Source: Sipunculus nudus (lineage: Eukaryota > Annelida > Sipuncula > Golfingiida > Sipunculidae). From it: a stretch of DNA of 64,000 nt. The notes below the pieces were generated by a model that worked only from the letters and a program-made list of their open reading frames with translations, did no database searches and was not told the origin of the DNA. Shown piece by piece: positions 1 to 11,810 of the stretch (its first letter is position 1; each line of letters opens with the position of its first letter). The translations under genes and the position numbers were made by a program. The DNA lies in the NCBI GenBank assembly GCA_026874595.1, contig CM049307.1:76856643-76920642 (forward strand). The letters are read 5' to 3'.

Positions 1-114
1 TGTGGTATACTGTGGTGTCATAAAATATTAATAATGTTTCGAAAGCAAAAACATAGATTTTAAAATGTTACTTTTAACTTGACAAATGCAGTTCATGTAT
101 TCGGGTGACCTAAC

Positions 115-282
115 CTGCTCTCCTCTTCGTACTTGTCCAAGAAGGACATCTTGTCAAAGAAAGGACCCTTTTTAACAACAGATGCCCTAGACCCGCTCTT
201 CTGGAACCCTATGGACCCCCTCTTCTTCCGGTAAGCATCTCTTTTGTTTCTCCACTTTTCCCTGATGACAGATCCTACAAAT
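115..282 (-). CDS. MADF-domain exon (partial gene)
   Basis: This exon encodes the second half of a MADF (Adf-1/MYB-like, protein pfam-type DNA-binding) domain. Reading on the minus strand, the domain hallmarks are visible: a Trp followed by Arg-Asn and then 'RDAYRKKR', and a C-terminal 'PFFDKMSFLDKY' block. A splice acceptor (CAATATAG) precedes the first codon used here, and a weaker GTTAGG donor follows the last one. The open frame also reads through an upstream ATG at 303-305, which I treat as intronic. Splitting the domain just before the conserved Trp matches the other MADF gene in this window (33215-33968). MADF proteins occur as host transcription factors and as the second gene of PIF/Harbinger transposons. 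With no flanking context I cannot say which this is. Confidence 0.6.
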
Positions 283-844
283 CTATATTGCACAATGTCA
301 GTCATTTTTAACAGACATTTTTTATGTTAATAACAGGAGTTATATCTACACATACTGACACATGAGCAGTGACACATCTAAATGGAGCAGGAATTATTTT
401 TTTTAACTTCCAGCATGAAAGCAATATTCACATTGATGATCCAGAAACAGTCCAGGATCTTTTGTGACAAATAAATGATTACAGCTGTATCTTGTGGCAA
501 TTTTTGTTTTTCACCCAGTTGACCTACGCTACTATAGGCCTAGTACCTATATCGTAAGCGCTGTTTGTTAGAGAGGAGCTCCCAGAGGGGAGCACTGTAT
601 TTTTGTTCAATCAGGTGAGACCTTGTGCTGGGAGACACTGCCAAGCGAGAAATTCACGGAGCCAATCATGTTCATTTCGTTTTGATTGACAGCTCATCGC
701 CTTGGTAACCGTCTGAACAGGCCACAGGCTCAGAGAGAATTGCCCCAGACGTGGTGTGCTTTATATATATATATTTTATGAGACCCCTAATACCCTCTCC
801 ACGTTCTTGTTATTAACTTTAATAAAAACAAATATTTATAACTT

Positions 845-906
<62 letters not shown>

Positions 907-1248
907 CAAAATATTAAATGCACAATTTAAGAGCTAAGTTTTAATAATACTCATCAACCACTAACCCAGTATTGGCACCATCCCCCTCCACCTTTCTGAA
1001 ATGCTTTGATATCCTACTTGATTTCCTGTTTATCATAATACACGATATTAAAAGTGCGACGCCAAAAGGGACTGATTTGTGCTCTGATGGATAAATGGGA
1101 CCATGAAACATGCGGGAGGTCTCACATATTGGGTTATCATAAGCTTAAAGGTGCCTTCTTTGATTCGCCAGGTTCCCTAAAGTGTTTTAACATTAATTTT
1201 TTTTCATGAACGGTTATAAAGAACTGACATGTGTTTAATACATTTCGT
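283..1248. other. No gene seen (apart from the AT run)
   Basis: AT-rich DNA on both sides of the AT microsatellite. I saw no open frame with splice sites and no terminal repeats. Confidence 0.5.
847..905. repeat. (AT)n microsatellite
   Basis: About 29 uninterrupted AT dinucleotides. The flanks are AT-rich and show no coding signal. Confidence 0.97.
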
Positions 1249-1455
1249 ATTACGTTATCGGTCGGAAATGTCGTTACACTATCGGTTGATTTTGTATTAC
1301 ATTATCGGTAAGTGTTACATTATCGGTCATTTCTTTAATACGTTATCATGCAGTTGGTATTACATTATCAGTTGATTTGTATTACGTAATCCAATGGTCT
1401 TACCTTATCGGTTAATTTCTGATTACTTTATCAGTTAATGTTACATTATAAGATG
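1249..1455 (+). repeat. Degenerate tandem array of a TTACRTTATCGGT motif
   Basis: The motif 'ATTACGTTATCGGT' and close variants (TTACACTATCGG, TTACATTATCGGT, TTACCTTATCGGT, TTACTTTATCAGT) recur about nine times, with spacing that varies from roughly 18 to 30 bases. The array lies next to the truncated end of the YqaJ pseudogene. It could be a decayed satellite or the subterminal repeats of an unrecognised transposon; no matching inverted copy was found nearby. Confidence 0.6.
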
Positions 1456-1532
1456 ATTATTAGATAAGAAGTTGTAACAGGGCTGCCTCGCGTGGTGTTA
1501 TGCCTCTGACTTGTATGGACACTTCACTTAAA

Positions 1533-2760
1533 TCAGACCATATAAGGATGAATGTATGGGTCTGTCACGAGGTGGTCAGGGGAGTTACCAATGTGTGGCC
1601 GGCTTGGCATGACCACAAATCCTGACGCAGACACTTGTACACTAAGTCCAATATTTGCCATGTACTTCTTTTACTTTTGAACTACCAGAACTTCATATGT
1701 GTTGCCATGTTTTAAGCTTTCTGGAATTTTGTGTGAACCAGTAGACCTATTGAACATGAGGCTGTCTACAAAAGCTTGTGTTGCTCTTTTCTGCCTCCTA
1801 TATATTTTAACAAATCTGGATGATGCAGTCAGACGATATTTTCTGTTTCGCCACCACTGTTCATTAGCAGTCTGATCCTAAGTTTCTTTCTCAAGTTTTA
1901 CAAACTGACTTTGAGTTAGGCATATAGAAAGAAGAAAGTTTCTCTCTGTATCAGACAAAGTTTCACTGACTCAAATTCTTGATCATTTGAAACTGGAATA
2001 TTTGGTTACTCATACACTTTATAAGTGTTGAGACAATTTTCTTTCTCCAATTCATTCAGATCAGTAGTCAACGAAAAGTCCCCTACGGTTTGGCATAATT
2101 GATAGCTGAGAGAAGATCCCCTTGGCACATAGAGGTTTTCCCTGGTTTGAGCTTACACCGTTTTACTGCTATTTGGCTCTGCTATGTAGCATATGCCAAA
2201 CAGAGGATTTTCATGTTCCATTTCATTTTGGACTTTAATGAATAGTTCTGCATTATTATGCCTAAGACTAGGCTTCCTAGGGTCAAATAAGAATGATTTG
2301 AACATTTTATTGCCTTCATTTTGAGACTTCTGTACTGTCACTTCTATGACTGGTTCTGATCTGATGCCAAAGATTGTTTGCTTGTCCTATCCTTGTGTCC
2401 TGCTAGTTTTGGAAATGTCATCCGGTATCATGATCTTTCCAGAACGTACATAGTGGCTTACCTGATATAAAGCACAGACATAGTTACAATATCCTGACAG
2501 CCCAGCAGTGCAGGTACACTCAGCTTTTTTTTAATCAAAGGGAAATGTACTTTCAATAGTAATCCAAATATTGTAGGGTGTGCTGTTTTTTCTCTGACTG
2601 GGAAAACACTTTGCTTTTAGAAAAAAATTAGTCTTATCCTGACATGTATATATGTTATGTAAATACCCTTTATGGGAAAACTGATACCCACGGCTGGCTT
2701 GTCGCTGGCAGGTTTACATCTCTCCACTTTTTCCCGATGTTTAAGTCAGCGAAATATGGA
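1533..2760 (-). pseudogene. SWIM zinc finger plus YqaJ-type nuclease pseudogene
   Basis: Minus-strand coding debris in two parts. At about 2460-2525 is a SWIM-like finger with the pattern C-x-C-x-A-G-x-x-G-x-C-N-Y-V. The usual final His of the C-x-C...C-x-H signature is Tyr here. Next comes a linker containing 'FDPRKPSLR' (2153-2341). At about 1535-1900 is a YqaJ / lambda-exonuclease-like domain with 'WWRNRKYRLTASS', 'LKHGNTYE' and 'PHIGNSPDHLV', the last corresponding to the usual L-G-x-S-P-D-G block that holds a catalytic Asp. Several stops and frame changes break it, and the C-terminal half of the nuclease, including the E-x-K part of the active site, is missing. Proteins with a SWIM finger ahead of a YqaJ domain are, to my knowledge, repeated in invertebrate genomes. 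Their role is not established, and I infer a mobile-element origin. Confidence 0.65.
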
Positions 2761-3146
2761 AGTATTCTAATGATTTTCCCAAGACGTCTTTAGGGGGATG
2801 GACATCTTAGACACTTGTGTTTTCTTTTTTTATTTAATTGTTAAGCTAAAGCTTTTCTTTGAACATACATATTTTCTGGAGCAGGATCAAATATAGTATG
2901 GGATTTTCCATATTCAGCTTCAACCCTATCCACAAGCTGAGCTTTAGTTTTTATGTAATTTACAGAAATGTTTCGGCATGGTAGCCAGAATTTAAGTTCT
3001 TTTACACTAGGTTTGTTTGGTATTCTGCCCTACAATGATGCCCCTGGGATATTAGATTCAGCCAGTGCCAGTGGAATGTCCATGTTGACTCGTGCAGTCG
3101 TGGGCGTGGCAGACTACAATAAAGTCAAAATGCGACAATATATATA
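2761..3146. other. No confident gene
   Basis: The upper part may contain more decayed N-terminal sequence of the SWIM-YqaJ pseudogene on the minus strand, but frames are too broken to place it. An open frame that starts at 2968 (+) runs across the border of the MITE that follows, so it is not a gene. Confidence 0.4.
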
Positions 3147-3929
3147 CAGTAGAACGCCTGCTAACGGCCACGCCTCAATAACGGTCAGATTTACCGGTCC
3201 CGAATTTTCGACCATTATATTTCATAATCATTTTGTTGTCAATTACGGTCACTCCTCTATTCCGTATTACGGCCAGTTATCTCGGTCCCGCAGGCCGGGA
3301 AACGCATCAATTACGGTCAGGGGCACTTCAAATCAACAAATCGAGCGGCCACTTTTAACCTCAATATCATTACACAAATGTCCGCTCTCACATATTCCTG
3401 TCTGTTAATGATTGCCTGGATAAAGGTAACCACCCGACCGTGACTACCCCACTCTGCCTCATTAGTATGTACAATAGTAAGGCATGTGTTCCCACATGCG
3501 TGTATGTTTGTGAATCAGTCGTGCGAGCCGGATCTTAATCAGTGTGCTTGTCATTTAATTAACGAATGACAACCAGCGGGTCCCGATGATTATGTCAAAA
3601 GAAAAATAAAGAGCTTCTAAACATTTGTACAAATATTATGGATATACAATCGGTTTGTAATTTAATAACAAAGACTGTATATGTATATATTATTGGTAAT
3701 TGTTATAAATAGGGTTGACGTGATTGTAAATATTTTTTTTATTGATAACAGTAATCATACTAATACTCTGTATATACGTTTATTTTATTGATTGTAATAA
3801 AGATTTGAACTTGGTTTCGTGTTACCATTTAACCTCCCTATCCTGGTCAAGTCCTGTATCACGGCCACTACTGTATTAAAGCCATTTTCATCCAGTCCAG
3901 ATGTTGACCGTAATACAGGCGTTCTACTG
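3147..3929. mobile_element. Pogo/Tigger-like MITE with perfect 14-bp terminal inverted repeats
   Basis: The left end CAGTAGAACGCCTG is repeated exactly inverted at the right end (3916-3929), and the element is flanked by TA on both sides (3145-3146 and 3930-3931), the target duplication expected for Tc1/mariner/pogo elements. The CAGTRGAAC start is typical of pogo/Tigger ends. Subterminal motifs such as 'ATTACGGTCA', 'ATTACGGCCAG' and 'TAACGGTCAG' recur on both sides. No transposase frame is present in the 783 bp, so this is a non-autonomous copy. The perfect ends suggest a fairly recent insertion. Confidence 0.88.
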
Positions 3930-3931
3930 TA

Positions 3932-5295
3932 TATATAATGTAGTATATAATTCTTATCATAATGGGATCATGAACCCAAATAAACAAACATTGTCAACCT
4001 CTTTGTTTATAAATACATTAATCCAATTATTTTTATTTTTTATTAAATAAAATATTATTGACAACTTAACCCCGCAGGCCTCCCCAGTGACACAGCAACG
4101 CCCTAAAGTGCACTTGCACCTGTCAAAGCCGCAGATTGGCGAGCTCAATGTCAATACTGACATTTTAAATGAATATTTTTATAATTAAAAACGGAAAAAA
4201 AAAATCCCTAAAACCTCAACGTTTATTAGTTGTGACCATGATTCATTGGTAGCATTTCGCTGGCTATGTCATTTACATTGTCATTTGACAGCTCACTTAC
4301 TCGAGCTCAGCGCTATTCAAGTCATTTATATTTAGCAAGTATGGATCCATCTTTTAATCCATCTGGTAAAAATATTGCATATTTCATTCTATCATTAAAT
4401 GAAATATATTGGCTCACCCTTTCTTCAGCAACGAGACATGTTTCTGTGAACCTGGTCACCAGATGGCACATACCATTGCCTCGCCCGTCTGTTTACATGC
4501 TGAGGTCAGCTGCCCGACCCGAACCCTCCAGACGACTACTAAAACACGCGCAGTGCGCATGCTCGTGGAAAAGATCTTCTATTTAAGATAAAACGCAACT
4601 GATATAATAATCACAATTATATTTCGCGAATATTTATTGGTCAAAGGTCATAAGACATGCATTAGACGGGCGTTTTATGCACGTTTGCGGTACTCTTGTT
4701 TTTTTTTCAGTATGCGGAGGGCGTGTGGTACTGTAGTGACGAATGTGAGACCATCTCAAAAGACGCCATATCAGCCAGAGGGGAGGACGATCAACTCTCA
4801 TAAGTGAGAGCCTTGTTTTGGACACCTAGCAACCTAGCTAGGTATGATGTCATCCGGGAAGGAGACGGTCCAGCTATGGTTGCGTTCTGGAAAAATAGAC
4901 CTTCCGGAGTTCTTTGAGAGGAGGCACTGCAAGTACCTTATCTTGCCACACCGTCTGCTGTGTGTTAAGCAACTTAAATGTATATAAACCACCGAGGCTG
5001 AACACACTCCTCTTGGGCGGACGCTCCGTGTAACGGACAGTCTCTTGATAACCGAATGTTTTTATTTCTTAAGCTTAATTAGTAACCCAATATGTACCCT
5101 CAGACGGACGGTCTATTATGGACCAGAATCATGAATAAAATATTGAAAAGGGTAATAAAATGTATTCACATACAAGAGGACATTAATCATGAGATAGGGG
5201 AAAGATCCAGCTGTTCATGGATGTGTGTTCCTGTGGTCCATTACTGCCAGCTATACAGAGAGGTTTCCCTGTATTTAGCAACAGAATCAACCTTT
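3932..5295. other. No gene recognised
   Basis: Intergenic-looking sequence. Two overlapping open frames at 4266-4591 (+) have no family resemblance, start context or splice support, and I do not accept them. Confidence 0.4.
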
Positions 5296-6852
5296 TTTAG
5301 CTAAGCTGACTTTCAGTCATGCTGAGCCATAGCGATTACTCTTTGTCCGTCGTCCGTCTGTCCGTCTGCCTGTCTGTCTCTCCGTCTGTCCGTTAACCAG
5401 GCACAAATTGTAACCGCTGGAACCTTGTGACGTGACATTCTGAGAGGTCGATGAAAAATCTACTTGGAAACATTAAATTAGGTCTCTGTTACCCATATCC
5501 TTCGAGCTATTACTCCCCAAAGTACCCCCCCCCCCCGAAAAGTCAAAAATTTCATACAAAAACTTCAATATCACGGTAACTACATCACCGATGGTCATAA
5601 TTTTTTGCATACATATTGATCATGAGATGTTTCATCAGTTTTTGCAGACTGGTGGCGCCACCTGTATTTTTCGATTTTTTACGAATTTTTTCCTCTATTT
5701 TTGAGACCTTTAAAATGTGAACATCTGTTAACAAGGCACAAATCGTAAAGACTGGACCTAAAATCTTCATTATTGACACTGTGAGAGACCTATGAAAAGT
5801 CTCCATGGAAACTAGAAATTAGGTCTCTGTTACTCAAATTCTTTGAGCTACGGGGCCCCAAAATACCCCTCAGAATAGTCAAAATTTTCATACAAAAACT
5901 TCAAAATCTCATTAACTACATCACTGATGGTCATGATTGTTGGCATACATATTGATCCTGAGATGTTTCATGAGTTTCTGCAGACTGGTGGCGCCACCTG
6001 TATTTTTTCTATTTTTACGAATTGTTTTCTCTATTTTTAGACCTTTAAGAATGTAAACATCTGTAAACAGGGCAAAAATTGTGTAGACTGGACCTAGAAT
6101 CTTCATTCTTACCACTCAGGGAGACCCATGAAAAGTCCCCATGGAAAACTGAAATTAGGTGTCTGTTACCCATATCCTTTAAGCGTATGGCTCCAAAATA
6201 CCCCTTAGAATAATGAAAACTTTTTACAAAAACCGCAGTATCTCAATAACTACAACACTGATGGTCATGATTTTTGGCATACTTATTGATCGTGAGGTGT
6301 TCCATCAGTTTCTGCAGACTAGGTGCGCCACCTCTATTTTTTTCAAATTTTTACGAATTTTTTCTCTTTTTTTTAAACCTTTAAAGATGTGATTATCTGT
6401 CAACAGGGTACAAATCGTAACAACTGGACCTAGAATCTCCATTCTTGTCATGCAAGGAGGCCAATGAAAAGTGTCTGTGGAAACCTGAAATTAGGTCTCT
6501 GTTTCCCACATCCTTCGAGCTATAGGACTACGAAGTATCCCTCAGAATAATGAACAATTTGATACAAAAGCTAAAGTATCTGAACAACTAATGCAGAGAT
6601 CACCATGATTCTTTGCATGCACATTGACCATTAAGTCTTTTATTAGTTTCTGTAGACAGCCACCTGTAATTTTTTTACGCATTTTTTCTCTATTTTTGAG
6701 ATATACAAATACAGACACAATCTTGGCCTGTTGGTTAATTTGTTTGATGCTTCAGTTGAATGGGTATATACTACCATTCAGATGATAAAATTTCCTTTTG
6801 CGAATCTCTTCCCAGTCAGCTGAGCGTCATGACCCATGGGTCACTTGTTTAT
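5296..6852 (+). mobile_element. Modular repeat element with four ~335-bp tandem units
   Basis: The head contains 'GCGATTACTCTTTGTCCG' and a short CCGTCTGT-rich stretch. Four diverged units follow, beginning near 5398, 5733, 6068 and 6402, each opening with a version of 'GGCACAAATTGTAAC' and 'TGGACCTA'. The first two carry the 12-bp palindrome GGTGGCGCCACC; the third has a degenerate form. The tail is 'CAGCTGAGCGTCATGACC' followed by 'CATGGGTCACTTG'. Single-unit relatives occur at about 21070-21225 (+) and 52845-53330 (-). The layout (conserved head, tandem core, conserved tail) resembles the oyster 'pearl' elements, which are thought to be non-autonomous Helitron-like DNA. The assignment is by layout only. 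Small open frames inside (5585-5806, 5921-6115) are artefacts of the repeat. Confidence 0.75.
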
Positions 6853-7141
6853 ATCAGAATGATTTTTTTCCCAAAGTGTCCTAACTTTTCAAAATTATTA
6901 CAAAGAAAACATACATACATATATACACAATAACTTACAAAAATAGAAAATTTATATCAAGGTGAAATGAACATTTACAAACATGAAGAAGATCTTTCAT
7001 CAGCAAGCAACTAATTTTTAAATACTTATAATATAGAGAAAATTGCATGATATTAAGTATATTGTGTATAGAATGTGTCAGTACGTGTGTTACATATGGC
7101 AGACATCAATAAAAGAAATTGAATCTGACCACCATGGTCAG

Positions 7142-9640
7142 TTAACATGCAAAATCCAAAAGTATTATTAATTTTCTGAACCCAAAATCAAGCTGTTTTT
7201 CAATATAATAATAATTCTTAATCAATTTAATGGCACTGTTAATTGACAACGATTGATCTTTGCATTTTGTAATATATATTAAATAATTTAAAAGCAATAT
7301 AACTTTATCTAGTAACTGATCTGTACTTACATTAAAAAGTATCACTGTATATGAAAGGGTGTTTGGAAGATCCATATTCATTAACCACTTACATACACCA
7401 TGCCATTAATGTTTTACATAACTACAGTCATGAAAAATGTGTAACAGGATCTCATTCTTTTTTTTACAGATGGAACAGTACTCGTGCTCTTTTATACCTG
7501 CTTTTACCAAATATGGATTTAATGAAAGAATTCTATGTTATATCTTAAATTGAAAGTATCGAAGGTTTGTTGGTATTGTAATTGAATATATGTTTTAATA
7601 AGCCTCGAGTACTCTATCTTCATCACAATCCACAAATCCACAATATCTTGATGCCATTATAAAATACTATTTTCTGGTTGTGTATATCTCCTTTCCATAA
7701 GTTTTTTTAAAGTTTAAATATTATCAATTTTAAATTCTGAGGTATAATCATCTCGGTTGTTTCTTATGTTTTGTTTACATTTTGCTGGTATTGAGTGTAT
7801 TATACTATTATATGTCAATATTTTTATTAATGCAATTAATCTGTCCAAGAGTGTAGAATATATAAGAATTTGTCCACTTTCGTGGTTAAATTGTGGATAT
7901 ATCTAATACCTGCATTATACAAAATTTTATGAAATACCATTTGTCCACCTATTTTTAGGTTAAAGTGTATCCACATGATTGATTTAAATAATCATTTGTT
8001 GTGTCTTGGGAATGATAATTATATTTACACCATTTGAATAAAATTTCTTTCCAGAATTAAATATCCTTTCTTCAGAAACACAGTTGATACAGATCTTCAT
8101 TATTTACTTTGCATTTAAATATATATATTCAGTCAAATAATTCGCACTACAGTCAACTAGCTGTCTCAATCCTTTTTTTATTAATCTTAGCTCAACGATC
8201 TATTAACACAGCAATTTTTCTTGCTTGTAATTTTTTCCATAGTCAGCCATGTCTAAACCACCAATACTTTTAAATGCTATCAAAGGTAATCTTTTTACTT
8301 TATCTATTTTGTTATTCCATATGAAATTATAAAGCTTGCTTTCAGCCTCTTTTAGAAAAGACCTTGGAGGTTTAGGTAAAACAGACAACTGGTACTGCAG
8401 TTGTGATGCAGTTGTGATATCAAGTCAGACGTAATGACTGTCATCTTACCAACTGGTGTTGACTCTCTTTTGGACCAAATATAAATTATGTGCTTCACTT
8501 TATTTAATAATGACAAAAAGTTTATTTCGTTAAGACTTTTAGTATACTATTAATCTTAATGCCTAAAATTGTAAGTTGTTCCTTTGTCCACTTCTGACCA
8601 AGTTTTATTTATCTCTTCTTTACTGAACTCCTCTGGTAATTGGGAAAAACCTTGAAGACCAATCATTATTTATAACAAATGATGATATACCTTTAAAAAA
8701 TAATTTAATCCACTTATATAAAATATTACCAAAGTTGTAGTCTTTTAAGGATTTCTGAACAAATGACCATTCTAATAAATCGAAAGCCTTTTCAAATTCT
8801 ATTGTAATTAAAGTGACCTTTGTTTTATTTTTACTACAATAATTCATCAAATTATAATTTCTACTGAAGTTCTCACCAATGTATCTATTTTTAAGCAAAA
8901 ACAGTCTGGTCTGGATGGATTAAATTTTGAAGGACCCTCTGTAATCTACGAGCCATACCTTAAGTCAGTAATTTATAATCTGCATTTAATAAAAATATTT
9001 GTCCCAAAATTTTAAGTTGTGTTGTGTCTGTTGATTTTTTTGGGATCAATATAATATTCCTTGTCTTTGTGTAATATTTAAACTGCCATTTGCAAATAAT
9101 TCTTATAACCAGCTATTGGATCTATTTTAATTTCATTACAAAAATATATTTATAAAATTCCACTGTTAGACCATCAGATCCCGGCCATTTTTTCAAGATT
9201 TTAAACATTCAAATAATTCTTCATCTGACAATTCAATATCACAAAATATTTTATCTTCATCTGACAAGGTATTTTCTGTCTGAGTTGAAAACTCAGCAAA
9301 TGGGTCTTCAGTTGGTGCCAACTCAGCTGAAGTATATTATGTTTTGTAGTAATTTTCTGCCTCTTTTAGCACACCCCTAGATTTAGTTACAAGTCTATTA
9401 TTAACGTATAGTTTTATTATTATATAGTTTTTTTCTCCAAATTTAAAAAGTATTTAGATGGTTTTTCACCATCTGAATTCCATCTGGTCTTATATCTAAA
9501 CATTATTGCCTCTATTGTTTCTGAAATTATTTTCTAAATTTCTGATTTTTTATCTTTAATATTCTCCATTATTCTGTCATAAGGATTGTAGGTATATCGT
9601 TCTTCTAAATTTTTCAAAAAAAATTCTAATTGTTGTAACA
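7142..9640 (-). mobile_element. Decayed LINE (Tx1/L1-like), reverse transcriptase fragments
   Basis: Three fragments lie in the expected order on the minus strand. 8620-8898 encodes the palm of a reverse transcriptase, with 'TLITIEFEKAFDLLEW', then 'WIKLFFKGI' and an 'RGVQ' close to the usual R-G-x-x-Q-G. 8203-8388 encodes the region after the catalytic core, with 'FIWNNKI' and 'GGLDMADYGK', as in L1/Tx1-clade elements. 7142-7381 looks like the hydrophobic C-terminal part. 9534-9640 carries 'NLEERYTYNPYDRIMENI', compatible with the stretch before the RT. The Y-x-D-D segment is not intact. Stops and shifts are frequent, so it is a dead copy, truncated at its 5' side near 9640. Confidence 0.75.
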
Positions 9641-9685
9641 AAGTGTGTATGTGATGCTGTGCGTACGTAATGGTATGTGTGATTT

Positions 9686-10013
9686 GGCCAAAAAAATAAA
9701 AGGTATGGTTCTCAGGCACCGCCCACATCAATTTAAACCTCCGCATCAAAAATTATTAATTTGATTTTGAAAAGAAACCTACCAATTTTGAGCTGCAGCC
9801 GCTCGGACATTTCTTTCAAGAAGATAAAATCATACAATGTCCTATGTTATGTTGTGCTTTTAGCAAAATGAATCTGCTGTTATCATGCTTTTCCCTTATC
9901 ATCTGACATTTTTATCGAAACATACAAATAAAATACAAATAAAAAACCGCCCGCCCGCGTTGATTTCTGAAAAAAAAGTGCCTGAGAACCATACCTGTTT
10001 TTTTATTTTGGCC
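9686..10013. mobile_element. 328-bp MITE with ~35-bp terminal inverted repeats
   Basis: The left end (9686-9719) and right end (about 9978-10013) are inverted copies. Both contain 'GGTATGGTTCTCAGGCAC' or its near-identical complement, next to an A/T tract bounded by GGCC. The interior contains 'CCGCCCGCC' and a run of A before the right repeat. A partial second copy of the right half is at about 29775-29900. I could not identify a clear target duplication, so the superfamily is open. The insertion lies just upstream (minus-strand sense) of the LINE debris. Confidence 0.75.
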
Positions 10014-10324
10014 TTACGTAAGTGAATTTTCTTTGTTTTCACTCGGTAGTTTATTGAGTTAAATCATATATATGTCCCATATTAAAAAAGCTTCCGGGTA
10101 CTCACAATATATTTTATTTTGCAGAAAAGTGTATAACAATTTTATATTAAATATATCTATTTATCTTAAAGTATTTTGGGTGATATTCTAATAACGCAGA
10201 TACCGTACAGTGGGTGTTCAATACCATGCTTAGAAAAGAATAAAACATCAAATAGAATTTACCACATTGGTTCTTTAATTTTCATTTCGACAAGCATCAT
10301 CATGCATGTTGCCTTATCTTGCAG
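10014..10324. other. No gene; probable intron or spacer
   Basis: AT-rich. It ends in a polypyrimidine-like stretch and TTGCAG just before coding-like sequence at 10325. Confidence 0.4.
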
Positions 10325-10613
10325 ATGGATTGTTTCACGCTGGGTCAAACATCACTGATGCCGTGTCGGGTATGTATGCCAAACTGGCTGGGTCCTTTGG
10401 GCGAGAGATTGACAAGTTCTTTGGGGTACATATGTGAATGAGCACGAACACTATCATTCCATCGGGGATAGGGCAAACATCTCGGACTTTGTTGCACTCC
10501 TTAAAGGAGAAAATCTCTATACCACGACGTGTTTTCCTACTTTTAAGAATCTGAAACATGTCACATGTACAAAACTCCCAGAGTTATTTCGGAAGAAACT
10601 TGCGGAATTATAA
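10325..10613 (+). pseudogene. Unidentified coding fragment, one frameshift
   Basis: Directly after a good acceptor (TTATCTTGCAG) an open frame reads 'GLFHAGSNITDAVSGM...GREIDKFFG' for about 34 codons. At a GGGG run near 10425 the reading shifts, and a second frame continues with 'YVNEHEHYHSIGDR', 'FVALLKGENLY' and 'KLPELFRKKLAEL' to a TAA at 10611-10613. The two halves fit as one ~96-residue C-terminal segment if a single base is missing. I do not recognise the family. The composition (charged, regular leucines) reads like a real protein, and a mobile-element origin is plausible given the surroundings. No second exon was found. Confidence 0.45.
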
Positions 10614-11810
10614 AACAGTTGGACCACTGTAGAAGGGCGTAAATGTTTGATGTGAGATGTACAGAGATGACCTGTAATATATATCTATCAATGAGATGAA
10701 CTGTTATATATATATATATATATATATATATGTTCATTGATACGCCCCCAGTGCTGTTGAAGATGGTTACGAGACAGATAATCTGGGACCTGAAGTAAGC
10801 TTATAATTTCGACATGCGACTTGTGGCATCTTGGTTTTACTGTGTCCCCAGGAGCGATTTAAGAACTTGAAATAAATTGATATCTACTACAGCCTTTTTT
10901 ACCAGGGGATCAGGATGCAGAAAACTTAATTATAATTAATAAGGCATATGAACATAGGTTTTACCTATGTTTCTTAAAAGTCAAGATAATACCTCATGTA
11001 CAACATCCTCTCACATTTAACTGAAAAAAAAAATATTGCATTAGTAGTAATTTGTCTATTAGGAGCTGACTGCAGCCAAATGTGAAACAGATATATTGGA
11101 TTAGTAGTAATTTGTCTCAAAGGAGCAAATCTGCAACCAGTTTGGCTTTAGGTACATTAATGACTTATGGTAGTGACCATCTGACAAGCGTGTTCATTTT
11201 TTTTCTTGTCACTTATCATGTAGAGACTAGGGCAAGACACATTATCACCTTCTTCATGGTATATTATAAAGGGATTGAGAGTGCACTGGGTGTTATCCTA
11301 ATGGTAACCTTGAGCTGAATGACAAAGCTGTATTTCTCCGCAAAATCACTCAAAATAAGGACATTTCAGTTGTTTCAAGTAATAACTTTGAGTCTTGGCA
11401 ATAAAAATCATGACATTCATCTTGTTTCATAAATGCTCAATGAAATCTGAGAGTGGTTCTTCCTGTGTAACCAATGTCATTCTGACGGTATGCAGCCACA
11501 GCTTAAAGGTCAATAGCTCTCAGCATCAACAGCCACATCAGTATCTGTTCCGACGAGATACTCAGAAATATCTTATAGGCTTCCTTGCCAGGGTGGTTTG
11601 CACATTTATGGAGCATGCAGTCCCTGGAGTTGAAATTGCAGACAATTTTAGACATAAGCATTTTGTAGTACAAATCATGAAGTTTTTACAAACCTGTTAT
11701 TTACAGTTTAGAATTTGATGAAATGTACACACACAAACAGAATAACTACAATTAGTGCCAACTGTCACGCAAAACCTGATGCATAGATCCGAAATTTAGA
11801 AAACCACATT
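10614..11810. other. No confident gene
   Basis: Contains an (AT)n run at about 10702-10730. Open frames at 11082-11318 and 11395-11718 (+) lack family signals or splice support. A short direct repeat with 'GATTAGTAGTAATTTGTCT' occurs near 11040 and 11098. Confidence 0.4.

Noticed and set aside
2968-3408. 146-codon plus-strand frame
   Set aside because: It crosses the left border of the pogo-like MITE at 3147 and has no domain or splice support.
4266-4591. Overlapping 106- and 60-codon plus-strand frames
   Set aside because: No family resemblance, poor start context and no splice support.
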